In this document: one piece after another, positions 1-9,564 of the stretch
How the letters are laid out: each line of letters starts with the position of its first letter
Position numbering within the stretch: the stretch's first letter is position 1
From: Candidatus Enterovibrio altilux
Lineage (GTDB): Bacteria > Pseudomonadota > Gammaproteobacteria > Enterobacterales > Vibrionaceae
Direction of reading: 5' to 3'
NCBI RefSeq assembly: GCF_002381345.1
Contig: NZ_CP020663.1
Location: forward strand, 248,001-312,000
Length of the DNA: 64,000 nt
Made by a program: the position numbers and the translations under genes
Notes under the pieces: generated by a model
What the model saw: the letters and a program-made list of their open reading frames with translations, nothing else
Database searches by the model: none
What the model was told of the DNA's origin: nothing

Positions 1-1054
1 TAAGCAATTCATATGAACCTGAATAGATAGAGATGACTGATCCTTTGCATTCCGTTTGTAGTTGCACACTCAACCGAGTATACAGTGTAATTAAGTCAGA
101 TATTGTACCATGGCGGTCGCCATATGACGGGTTAAAAATGACATGACCCGTTTTAAAACCGTCTAGTTTCATCAGCTCGGCAACATCACGTAGTGCAAAT
201 AAGATCAAGTCATAGACACCAGTATAGTATACATTTGATTTAGCAATTTCAAGTATACGGACATCATTGTCATAATCAAAGAGATGCATTTTACATGTAG
301 CTGGTCCATTTTTCGATTTGAACGTTACTCCAGCATACACTTCCATCCACAGCTCACAGTTAAATGAACGCAATGATTCAAAACTTCAATGTTTACGTTT
401 TAGACCTAGTGCAACTTGAGCTGCCATCATTGCGGCTTCTGTCAATACAGTAGCTAAACCATACATTGGATTAAACAATGACAGCTCCAATGTCCAACCG
501 CTTTCTATTACAAGTGCAGCGGCATTGGTTACGCGTAATGATACTAGACCAATTTCAGCACAATAGACACGTTGGTGCAAGCTACTACCAACCATATCAA
601 TACCTCACATACCCGTCTTTCTCGATAAACGCACATGCATACGAAGATCAAGCAGTTCACAATCGATGCTTGGGCGATCTCAATCCGTTTTCACGAAACA
701 GCTAACAATAGCACCTGTAACTTTTAGTATGCCGTTCTGGCTGTTTCGGATTTCGTTATTTCTACCATTAAAATTGACAAAAATACGCTTATTTTCACTA
801 AAATATGTAGGCCAGTTAATAGCAGTTACGCCCAGATACAGATCCATGTCATCACATACATCAGATTCACTAAGAACAAGAATGAAGCGTAATGCAGTGC
901 GGTTCCAAAGATAGCAAGTCTACAGTCTCTTTTCATCAGTACGAAAATGAACACCAGCATTAATCACTTTACTGTTGCTTGCACCACATTGCTCAAGTTC
1001 TATTTCAAATAAATTTTCAATGCCACGAGGGGTCATTGCTAAATATTGATTCAT
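1..1054 (-). pseudogene. rlmL: RlmL (23S rRNA m2G2445 methyltransferase), decayed and cut by window edge
   Basis: Read from an ATG at 1054 downwards, the translation begins MNQYLAMTPRGIENLFEIEL and follows the RlmL family: THUMP region, then the methyltransferase core (GWTLELSLFNPMYG, where the family has D-P-M-C-G, then LTEAAMMAAQVALGLKRKH), then a segment equivalent to the catalytic N-P-P-Y motif that now reads NPSYGD. The frame is broken by several stops and shifts (after about codon 44, near 590, near 385). The longest open piece is under 70 codons. The rest lies outside the window. RlmL methylates G2445 of 23S rRNA. Loss is tolerated in other bacteria (family knowledge). The assignment is secure from collinear similarity along about 350 residues. 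Inactivity is inferred from the multiple lesions. Confidence 0.85.
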
Positions 1055-1164
1055 GGGAAGGGATTCGGAGGGATATTATGCGCGATTATAACCAAATTAA
1101 TTGAGCTTTGCTCAACTCTACATAAGACATAATCCGATTTTTTAGCTAATAAAAATAACAATAG

Positions 1165-1361
1165 TTCGGGTTAAAAACTACTAAAAAGGACGCTGAACCT
1201 AAGGGATTACAATGCTCAGATTAAAAAATTTATAGCATGCTACAAGCGTTAAATTAGCTAACAGGGCTAAGTATACTTAAAACGAAAACGATTGTTTAAT
1301 CATTAATTATGTTGAAACATGCCATCTGAACTCAAATTAAGAAACAAAGCCAACCAAATAT
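1165..1361 (+). mobile_element. IS5-family (IS903 group) right-end fragment
   Basis: This is the last ~200 nt of the window's dominant IS. It carries the transposase C-terminal coding remnant and then the right terminus ending GAAACAAAGCC. The 5' part of the element is absent. Confidence 0.7.
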
Positions 1362-1531
1362 TGTATATTTAACACATTGAGACAGTGAATCTAATCCTTT
1401 GTACTCCCTTAGGGAGGTTCAATTAAAAAACAACCAAATCCTAAAAATTAGCAGGAATATATAATAAAATGCCCGACACACTCCTTGCATACAAAGCTAG
1501 AGAATTAAAATTTCTTGATTTTTGAATTTGA

Positions 1532-1608
1532 TGGCACGCCCTACAGGATTCGAACCTGTGACCTACGACTTAGAAGATCGTTGCTCTATCCATCTGAGCT
1601 AAGAGCGC
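1532..1608 (-). tRNA. tRNA-Arg(TCT)
   Basis: Reverse complement folds as a 77-nt cloverleaf: acceptor GCGCTCT pairs with AGGGCGT (G-T at the first pair), D arm AGCTCAGATGGATAGAGC, anticodon loop CTTCTAA giving anticodon TCT, T arm ACAGG-TTCGAAT-CCTGT, discriminator G and encoded CCA. It reads AGA codons, which should be frequent in an AT-rich genome. All stems are intact, so it looks functional although its upstream neighbour (rlmL) is dead. Confidence 0.95.
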
Positions 1609-1861
1609 ATTTAGTTCAAGTTTAATACAGATATAATACTAAATTATAAAGTGAGAAGATGCCACGTCAATGATTTTTATTGACCTCCCCAATTAAAGGG
1701 GGTAATAAACATTCGCATATTCAATAATCCGTCGGCTATTATTCATATTTCAACAACTAAGAATCTTTAACTAATAAGGACTTTAGTTCCCTAATTTAGG
1801 AAGTAAAGCTTTTCCCGTCTTACGCAGATAATGCGCATATATTGGTGTTGTATGTCGGCTA

Positions 1862-2098
1862 TCACTTGCAAAGATCATGTATGCGATTGATTAAACCGAG
1901 TGTAGTATACTGCTTTTCTTTTGAATAATTATCACAGTGGCCACCGTTAACTTTCAGAGGAAAATATAAACTATAATGAAGTTTATATAATTTATCGTAA
2001 TATTTTGTTTCAAATTCCGCTTTACAGAGTAGTTCTTCACCTGATTTAATCCAAGTGTGAATCATTTCAGTGTAATGAAAATTATGAAGCAAAGACAA
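1862..2098 (-). CDS. Small unidentified ORF, 78 aa
   Basis: An open frame of 78 codons runs antisense to the sstT leader and ends [14 protein letters not shown]. The composition (aromatic, mixed charge) looks more protein-like than the surrounding noise, and it could be the surviving tail of a conserved gene. I do not recognise the family, see no signal peptide or known motif, and its ATG overlaps the first codons of sstT by about 15 nt. It may be chance. No good ribosome-binding site was seen. Confidence 0.2.
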   Translation of the reverse strand: MSLLHNFHYTEMIHTWIKSGEELLCKAEFETKYYDKLYKLHYSLYFPLKVNGGHCDNYSKEKQYTTLGLINRIHDLCK

Positions 2099-3322
2099 TT
2101 TACTTTAGCACGTGTGACGAATACCAGTCTAGTAGCACAAATACTGGTCAGTATTGGAGCTGGTATTGTTCTAGCTAGTTTTTTTCCTGACAGCGCAAAA
2201 GCCATAGGCTTTCTTGGTGATTTATTCATTAACGCATTAAAAGCAGTCGCACCAATTTTAGTTTTCGTATTGGTCGCAGCATCAATCGCTAACCAAAAAA
2301 AAGGTCAACATACCCATCTTCGGCCTGTTATCACTCTTTACTTTATTGGCACATTTGCAGCAGCGCTCACTGCTGTACTCATGAGCTTTTTGTTCCCGAC
2401 AGAATTAACGCTAATAACGTCAAAAATAATCAATTCCCCACCCGAAGGGATTGTACAAGTTATTTCAATTCTGCTTCTTAATGTAGTTGATAACCCAATC
2501 AACGCATTAATAACGGGTAACTTCATCGGAATTCTGGCTTGGGCCGTGGGTTTGGGTATTGCTCTCCACCATGCATCAGATACAACAAAAACAGTGTTTG
2601 GTGACATCGCAGAAAGTGTCTCATTTATCGTTTGTTTTATTATTAAATTGGCACCTATTGGTATTATTGGTCTAGTTGCTGACACTTTCGCTGACATTGG
2701 ATTTGATGCCCTAGTTGGCTATGCTCACTTACTGGTTGTACTTTTGGGTAGCATGATGCTCATTGCTTTGGTGGTGAACCCACTGATTGTTTACTTAAAA
2801 ACGCATACCAACCCTTACCCACTGGTATTTCAATGCATACGAGAGAGCGGCGTAACCGCATTTTTTACGCGCAGTTCAGCGGCTAATATTCCTGTTAACA
2901 TGCAGCTTTGTAACAAACTAAAACTAGATAAAAACACGTATTTAATATCAATTCCGTTAGGTGCAACCATTAATATGGAAGGTGCTGCAATTACCATTAC
3001 GGTGCTAACACTGGCAGCCGTACACACACTGGGCATTCAAATAGACCTTGCAACTGCTATTCTTTTAAGTATTATTGCTGCAGTATCTGCATGTGGTGTA
3101 TCTGGTATTGCTGGTGGTTCTCTCCTATTGATCCCGCTTTCCTGTAAACTGTTTGGTATTCCAAATGATATTACAATGCAGGTTGTTGCTGTTGGTTTCA
3201 TCATTAGTGTAATTCAAGATTCTGCAGAGACTGCATTGAACAGTTCTACTGATGTGCTTTTTACCGCTGCTGCATGCCGCGCAAAGGAAGCAAAAGCTTT
3301 GCAAACATCTGAGGTGAAATAA
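2084..3322 (+). CDS. sstT: Na+/serine-threonine symporter SstT
   Basis: About 412 residues, the normal length for SstT, a DAACS-family (SLC1-like) inner-membrane carrier that imports serine and threonine with Na+. Visible family signatures include the TM2 segment ending [20 protein letters not shown], the serine-rich re-entrant loop [13 protein letters not shown], the transport core [16 protein letters not shown], and the C-terminal [16 protein letters not shown]. Three in-frame ATGs exist (2057, 2075, 2084). I chose 2084 because the product then starts [11 protein letters not shown], matching relatives; none has a strong Shine-Dalgarno. It is a single gene between a tRNA and an IS relic. In a decaying genome its full length suggests amino-acid import from the host is selected, which is inference. 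Confidence 0.95.
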   Translation: MKQRQFTLARVTNTSLVAQILVSIGAGIVLASFFPDSAKAIGFLGDLFINALKAVAPILVFVLVAASIANQKKGQHTHLRPVITLYFIGTFAAALTAVLMSFLFPTELTLITSKIINSPPEGIVQVISILLLNVVDNPINALITGNFIGILAWAVGLGIALHHASDTTKTVFGDIAESVSFIVCFIIKLAPIGIIGLVADTFADIGFDALVGYAHLLVVLLGSMMLIALVVNPLIVYLKTHTNPYPLVFQCIRESGVTAFFTRSSAANIPVNMQLCNKLKLDKNTYLISIPLGATINMEGAAITITVLTLAAVHTLGIQIDLATAILLSIIAAVSACGVSGIAGGSLLLIPLSCKLFGIPNDITMQVVAVGFIISVIQDSAETALNSSTDVLFTAAACRAKEAKALQTSEVK

Positions 3323-3333
3323 ATTTTATGTTC

Positions 3334-4459
3334 GAGCTTTATTGTCTCATTCGAATTCAAGTAATAAGTTTCAACATGATTAACTATTCGACGATTGCTT
3401 TCGTTTCTAGCATACCTATAGCTCGGTCAGCTTATTTAATGTTTTTATCATGACATAAGTTTTGATTTTATTTCCTAAATCAGAGAACTCAGTGTTCAAT
3501 GTACGCTCTAAATAGCTAGCTAAAAGCAGTATTATCAAGTTTTAATCAATCGTGGTCACTAAGATTTTGAATTGATGAAAAAGCTATTTCACTATGAAAT
3601 CAAACTAAGCAGAATAATCATGAAAGACCTAGTTTCTTTAGCGATCTAGCCACTACGACAACCCTCATAGTTACATGCGTATTTTCAATATCATTGAAAG
3701 ATCTGCAAGGATTCATTAATTCTGTTTTTTAGCTTACTCAACTACCATTGTCATGTCCTCACTATTCACGCATTAGTAAACGAACCAAAACGGTTAATGT
3801 CACGTTCAAAACAAAAAATATAGGGATCATCCAGCACTTAACTATTGATTCTACCGAATTCAAAATCTATGGTGAAAGCGAATGAAAAGCACAAAAGATA
3901 GTCGTGGTGAAAAACAGCAAATCTAGCGCAAGTTACATTTAGTGGTAAATATAGATACGCATGAAATCATTGCTGCTAAGTTAAGTGCATTAAATGTGGC
4001 TGGCGGTGAAGTGCTATCTAGCTTACTCAAACAGGCCTGCTAAAAAATCAATGAAACATCAGCCGATGGTGCTTACGACACCAAACAATATTACGAACCC
4101 ATTCGCATTAAACGAACGGTTCCACTCATCCCACTAAAAAAAGGAGCCACTATTTGAAAATGCGACCATCCGCGCAATTTAATAGTCAGTTACCAGAAGT
4201 TATACGGTTCCAATCAACATTAGAAAATAAAATATGCTTACCATAAACATTCTCTATCAGAGACAACAATGTTTTGAATTAAACAACTCCTCGGTGAAAC
4301 GTTTAACTTAAGAGATCACAATGCTCAGATTAGTGAAACTTATGCCATGATAAAGCGTTAAATAAGCTGACAAGGTTAGGTATGTCTAAAATAAACATAA
4401 TTATTTAATCGTTAGTCATTTTGGAATTTGCTATCTGACTCCAATTAGAAAGTAAAGTT
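3334..4459 (+). mobile_element. IS5-family copy with inverted right-end segment at its 5' side, decayed
   Basis: From 3334 to about 3462 the sequence is the inverted right end of the element. From about 3463 a left end (GATTTTATTTCC) starts a plus-oriented body whose broken frames still show DSTEFKIYGE and the DTKQYYEPIRIKR-type region. It ends near 4459. Transposase frames carry many stops. Here the inverted piece is shorter than in the recurrent chimera described under 8301-9531. Confidence 0.8.
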
Positions 4460-4469
4460 AGTCTATCTA

Positions 4470-5689
4470 CAAAAACGGCGGTGCGTATCTAGCACATGGT
4501 TTCATCAATATCAGTATTTTCGTCGTTAAAAAAACATTATATAATATTAAATAATGCTATCGGTGAGGCATGACCAAGAACCATATTGTGAGAAAGGCTT
4601 CCCACGAGATTATTCGTAGTAACAGCACAAATAAATGTCTACATGGAGTCTTTTGCACATGCATTAAAATTTGTCATATCTACATGAACGCGCACAGGGA
4701 TAGAACCTTTAGAATGGTGAAACTTTCACTGAAACTCTGATTTCAATATTAGTTTCGAGAGTACTTTTTGCGCCTGATTTTTTTGCAGGTCACTGCCTCT
4801 GAAAAATACAAAGCCATCAATGCTGCACGAAAATTGGTTGATGGTTTCAGTGGATGACATACATACAAAATCTTTGTCTTCAATTTTATTGGCTGTTAAA
4901 AATTTACCTTTCACCCAATCTCCCGTCATTTGCATTGTGGCCTACCGTTAATCTGGAAAATATGAGTCTGCATACTGTTTGATGCGGTGTATAATGAATA
5001 GATTTTTTAGCACATGTCGCTTACCAGCACATTAAAATTTTATTTTATAAATGCTTTTATGAATGCCTCCGACCGACCCCATTGAGGCTAGGCCGATTAC
5101 TTCAAATGATGTTGTTTCCTGTCAAAGTTCTCTTCCTAAGGTGAGTGGGATATAACCTGCTGCCTTAACCTTATCTGCAGCAATGAAAAAATCCTCTAAT
5201 GTTTGGAGATAATTCTATGCCCGCTTTTTGAAGATGTCTGAATTTGCTAAAAATAAATTAACACGGTGAATATTAACAAGGACAGTAACACACGGATCAT
5301 TAACCTTCAGGTAACCAGCTACTGTGTAGAGTGTTAATTCTTCTCAATATTATTCTGCGACTGCATCATCCAATGGAGCAAGAAAGTCAGTACGCCACCA
5401 TTATTAAACTTCAGAACTTTTTATCTGCTATACGTTTGGAAGGTTGCCAGAAAGAACACGTATTCGAAGAGCATTAATAACTTTTTGCCTACAAAACCTG
5501 AAATAACAGAATCTTCCAATGATGACTTTTTGCCTATATTTTTTTCAACAAGCTTAAAGCTAGTGCTTCTCCATAATTTGTCCACCAGTGAAGGACTTCA
5601 ACGCCGTTATTGAAATCTATATTGTTGTTTATATTCGCTACGACAAGGAACGACAGTAAAGCCGCAAGAAAAAGTGGTACATATTTCAT
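4470..5689 (-). pseudogene. Sugar ABC-transporter substrate-binding protein (GtsA-like), decayed
   Basis: Starting at the ATG at 5689 (which overlaps the stop of the sensor kinase by one base, TAATG) the translation is a signal peptide MKYVPLFLAALLSFLVVANI followed by VEVLHWWTNYGEA, the hallmark N-terminus of glucose/carbohydrate solute-binding proteins. After several stops the gene resumes as MTGDWVKGKFLTANKIEDKD (equivalent to family QFMGDWAKGEF) and ends with KGSIPVRVHVDM and HNMVLGHASPIALFNI. A family protein is ~410-420 aa, and this footprint fits. Its place directly after a response regulator/sensor pair is the gltR-gltS-gtsA arrangement known from glucose ABC systems. The permease and ATPase genes are not seen; an IS relic replaces them. 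Confidence 0.8.
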
Positions 5690-7128
5690 TATTCTACCTT
5701 GGGGAAAGAAATATTGATTTGGAGTCCACCGGATGAACGATTAGATAAAATTATGTCACCACCATGAGCGTGAATAATATTTTTAGCAATGCCTAGGCCA
5801 AGTCCAGTGCCATGTAAGTCAGTATGAAGGCGGAAATAGGGATCGAACACCTTCTTCAAATATTTTTGTGGAATTCCCGGACCGTTATCACAAAGTGTAA
5901 TTTCGAAAAACTTTTCGTTGTCATGGATATATATGGTGACTTCATCTCCATATTGCACGCCGTTATCAATAATATTAGTGAGACAACGTTTGAAGGCAAG
6001 GTGCTTACCGCTAAATGGCAGTGTTTGTTTTCCACTAATCAATACTCGTTGATGCCGTTGATTATGGATTTCAGCAATACTTATGAGAATATTAAGTACA
6101 TCTATTTGAGTAATATTTTCATGGATATCCGTTTCTTTTACTGTTTGAATAGCTCCTTTTACCATAATTTCCAGTTCATCAAGGTCTCTATTGATTTTAA
6201 TTGCTTGCGTTTTATCATCAATTAATTCTGCGCGTAGGCGTAAGCGAGTAATAGGTGTTTTTAAATCATGTGAAATTGCACCAAACAGTTTTTTTCGATC
6301 ATCCATATAACACTGAAGACGCTTTTGCATCAAATTAAAAGCACGCGTTACCGCAATAATCTCTGCGGCACCTTCTTCAACAAGCTCAGGTTGTTCAATA
6401 TCTGTACTGAAACGGTTAGCAGCTTGCGCTAAACGTTTAAGCGGACGTGTTTGATTACGTATCAAAATGAAAGAAAAAACCAGCAGTAGTGTAGTAATTG
6501 TAATGAAAAAAACAAATTGTTCTGCATTTACAATTTCGTTTTCAAGAGTGATGTAGGGCGCTGAAAGCACAGTAGCGATGTAAACCCACTGATTTTTCAT
6601 TAATTCAATTTGAATGACAAGAATGGCTGAGTTCAGTGGTTCTAAGCTTAAGGTGTGGTATGCCCATGATTTGGGTAAATAAGTTAGGAACAAGTGGTTG
6701 TTGAGAACGCGTGAGGTTTCAGGCCGAGAGAAGTTCACCTTAATGGTTTGAACGTTGAGCAATTTTTTCTGTAATACCTTTTGGATGGTGGAAACCGCTT
6801 CGCGCTTTTCAATAGTATCAGGAAGCGGCTCAATATGAATTTCTTCGGTATTAAATGAAACAAAGAAACGAGCACCACCCATATTTCGTAGTTGATCTAA
6901 CGCAATATGCCGATATTCAACAGGTAGTGATTGGAAAAAAGAAGTGGTTGAGGCAAACATTTGCGCTATACTTTCTGACGCAGCTTTTAAGCCTTCAACT
7001 TTTCGCTGCTTCGATTGTGTGTACCAAAACATACTTGCAACTGTCTGTGCGATAAACACAGACAGTACAGTAAGAATCAGAGTTCGCGAAAGAAGTGAAC
7101 GAGGCCAAAAATATTGCTTAAGGTTCAT
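5689..7128 (-). CDS. Two-component sensor histidine kinase (glucose-transport type)
   Basis: 479 residues. TM1 lies near residues 10-32 and TM2 near 206-224 (FVFFITITTLLLVFSFILI) with a periplasmic sensor domain between. Then comes a HAMP linker (RNQTRPLKRLAQAANRF), a dimerisation/H-box AISHDLKTPITRLRLRAE with the phospho-accepting His, and an HATPase_c domain (N box NIIDNGVQYG, G1 DNGPGIP, G2 GTGLGLGIAKN). I chose the ATG at 7128, which overlaps the response-regulator stop by 11 nt; a longer reading to 7164 would add 12 residues before the conserved start. All catalytic motifs are present, yet its partner is split and its target operon is dead. It is probably a still-open remnant of a module that recently lost function. 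Confidence 0.85.
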   Translation of the reverse strand: MNLKQYFWPRSLLSRTLILTVLSVFIAQTVASMFWYTQSKQRKVEGLKAASESIAQMFASTTSFFQSLPVEYRHIALDQLRNMGGARFFVSFNTEEIHIEPLPDTIEKREAVSTIQKVLQKKLLNVQTIKVNFSRPETSRVLNNHLFLTYLPKSWAYHTLSLEPLNSAILVIQIELMKNQWVYIATVLSAPYITLENEIVNAEQFVFFITITTLLLVFSFILIRNQTRPLKRLAQAANRFSTDIEQPELVEEGAAEIIAVTRAFNLMQKRLQCYMDDRKKLFGAISHDLKTPITRLRLRAELIDDKTQAIKINRDLDELEIMVKGAIQTVKETDIHENITQIDVLNILISIAEIHNQRHQRVLISGKQTLPFSGKHLAFKRCLTNIIDNGVQYGDEVTIYIHDNEKFFEITLCDNGPGIPQKYLKKVFDPYFRLHTDLHGTGLGLGIAKNIIHAHGGDIILSNRSSGGLQINISFPKVE

Positions 7129-7839
7129 AAGTAATATCTGCAATAAAAATGTAGCCATTGCCACGTACTATTTTAATAATGGTTGATTGGCGACCATTAT
7201 CTTTGAGTCGCTGGCGTAGTCGGCTCACTTGTACATCAATACCGCGTTCTTGCCGTTTTGTTTCACGACCACGCGTTGCATTTGATATAGCATTCCTCTC
7301 CATCAATTGTTGTGGATTTTCTATGAATAACATAAATAAAGCAAAATCAGATGATGTCATTTCAACATCTTGGCCTGTCACTTGATGATTTAAAGACTGT
7401 GTACTGGTATCCAAACGCCACCGAGCAAAACGAATGGCTTTAGGTTTAGACATGGTAGTTTCTTGCAGTTGCTGTGTGCGCCGTAACAAAGCTCGAATGC
7501 GTGCAACTAGTTGACGTGGGCTAAATGGCTTTGCTATATAGTCATCCGCACCAAGTTCCAAACCAACAATTTGATCTGTCTCATCTGATACTGCCGTTAA
7601 CATGATGATAGGCACACTGGAGTATTGGCAAATATATTTACACAGCGTAAATCCGTGATCGCCTAGTAGCATGACATCGAGCAAGATAAGCTCCGGATAT
7701 TGCACGGCTAACTTTGCTTTCATTTCTGGTCCGCTCTGGCGGTACTTAGATTATAACCCGCTTTAGACAAGTACTCTTGAAGCAGCTCACGGATTTCAAA
7801 ATCGTCATCCACCACTAGGATCCGCTTCTGATTAACCAT
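7118..7839 (-). pseudogene. OmpR-family response regulator, split by a frameshift in the receiver domain
   Basis: The gene starts at 7839: MVNQKRILVVDDDFEIRELL with the acidic pocket, through AGYNLSTARADQK, then TGA at 7720-7722. The remaining receiver (LILLDVMLLGDHGF with phospho-acceptor Asp; ELGADDYIAKPFSP with the conserved Lys) and the winged-helix DNA-binding domain (RRTQQ...; VDVQVSRLRQRLKD...; IKIVRGNGYIF) continue in the -1 frame from an ATG at 7721-7723. Stop and start overlap as ATGA. A single indel near 7725-7745 would restore a ~240-aa protein of normal length. Both halves are otherwise intact, so decay is recent, or two polypeptides are made by coupled re-initiation. Family context suggests GltR-like control of glucose uptake. 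Confidence 0.8.
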
Positions 7840-8300
7840 GCAAAATTTTCCTCTTATTCTTGAAATTAATTGTAATATTATCTTAGATAATGTATGTAAA
7901 CGTTAACGATGAGCAAATTTTTTGTCTTGTGGAGAAGAGTGAATAGTTCAGATTATTGCTCCCTTGATCAAGAACATCATCCCAGAGGAAACGTGGGGTT
8001 TTATTTGAGCAAGGAGTTAGATATAACTATTTAATCTAAACTGCACGTAAGATATGAGATAAATGCCAAAGTCATACACTAACTATTATTTTAAAAATTT
8101 ATTAACTGCACAAAGATTCTAGCATGAATAACTTAACCACTTTTTTTACTGATGTTAACTATTTCAACTAAATTTATCTCCCACCGTAGAAATAACACCT
8201 AACTCCTTTCAGTGTCAAACAAAGAAATAAACCTTATCTCCTCTCCGTTCGCAAAGTAATAACAATGGGAATAGTTCTCCATCATTCAGGATATTAAAAC
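7840..8300. other. Non-coding stretch upstream of the regulator gene
   Basis: About 460 bases with stops in all frames. I see no recognisable gene relic, RNA or IS sequence. It presumably contains the promoter of the two-component genes and degraded DNA. Confidence 0.4.
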
Positions 8301-9531
8301 GGCTTTGTTGCTTGATTGGAGTTTAGATAGCCAATTCAAAGCATGATTAACTATTAGATGAGCGCTTTCATTGTAGGCATACTTCATTCTGTCAACGTAT
8401 TTAACGCTTTTGTTCTGGTTAGGCTTCGCTAATATGAACTTTACGATCCCTTAGGATCAATGTTCCTTCCAGTAGTTTTTTGACTCAAAGCATTGCTGCC
8501 TCTGCTCAGAAACATTTATCGTAACCAGCTCTATTTCTTAAATCAGGGAATTACATTTTCAATCAATACTCTAAACAACTAATTGGAAGCAATATAACCA
8601 AGCGGTAATCAATCGTGGCTCACTAACATTCTAAATTGATAAAAAAGCTATCCAGTTATGGAATCAAACTGAATAAGGCAATCATCGAGGACCTCATTTA
8701 TTTAGTGACTGAACCATTACAGAGGCTTTCATGGCTAAACACATATTTTCAATACCATTGAGATGTCTTCAAGGATTCATTAATTTTGTTTTCAAATTTG
8801 TTCAACATCCGTTGTCATGTCCTCATTGTTCATGCATTAGCAAGTGAGCCAAAATAGTTCACGTTACGCTCAAAACGAAGAATAAAAGAATCATCTCGCA
8901 CTTAGCCACTAATTTTACGGTGCTAAAAGTCTACGGTGCAAAAAAATAGAAAGCAAAAAAGCAGGATACTGATGTGAAACGGCAAAATTTAGCGCAAGTT
9001 GCACATCTAGCTATAGATATAAATACGTATGAAATCATTGCTGTGAAGTTAAGTGCATCAAATGTGACTAACGATGAATGTTACCTAATTTATTCAAACA
9101 GCCCCGCTAAAAAATCAATGAAATATCAGCCAATGGTCAATGGTGCTTGCGACACCAAACAATCTTACGAAACCGTTCGTATTAAACGCGCGGTGTCATT
9201 CATATCACCAAGAAAAGGAGCAACTTTTTGAAACAAGAGCATTCACGTAATTTAGTGGTAATCTACCAAAAGCTATATGGTTCCAATCAGCATTGAAAAA
9301 CAAGACATGGTTATCATAAGCATTCCCTAGCAGAGACGGTCATGTTTCGAGTCAAAAAATTCATCAAAGGAACAATTAGCCTAAGAGATGACCATTCTTA
9401 AATTAACGAAACCTGCGCAATATTAGCATTAAATAAGTTGACAAAATTAGGTATGCATAAAATGAAAGTACTTATCTAATAGTGAATAATGTTGGGATTT
9501 GCTTTTTAAACTAGAATTATGAAACAAAGCC
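8301..9531 (+). mobile_element. IS5-family chimeric unit (inverted right end + full-length decayed copy)
   Basis: It starts at 8301 with an inverted right end (GGCTTTGTTG) that runs ~225 nt to the internal point GTAACCAG, then joins at about 8527 to a left end (CTCTATTTCTTAAATCAGG) of a plus-oriented body ending GAAACAAAGCC. The body encodes the remains of an IS903-group DDE transposase: HLAIDINTYEIIAVKLSASN and YETVRIKRAVSFISP are readable, and the rest is frameshifted. Both outer ends are right-end-type termini. The same junction recurs at five other places in the window. Confidence 0.85.
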
Positions 9532-9564
9532 TCTTGATTCATAGTTATTCCGGTGAAAAAGGTA

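Noticed and set aside
1400-1420. Short CTCCC-TTA-GGGAG hairpin as the tRNA-Arg terminator
   Set aside because: Stem is only five pairs and no U-run follows in the tRNA's direction.
2338-2697. 119-codon antisense ORF within sstT
   Set aside because: Opposite-strand shadow of a membrane protein gene with no independent start signal or family match.
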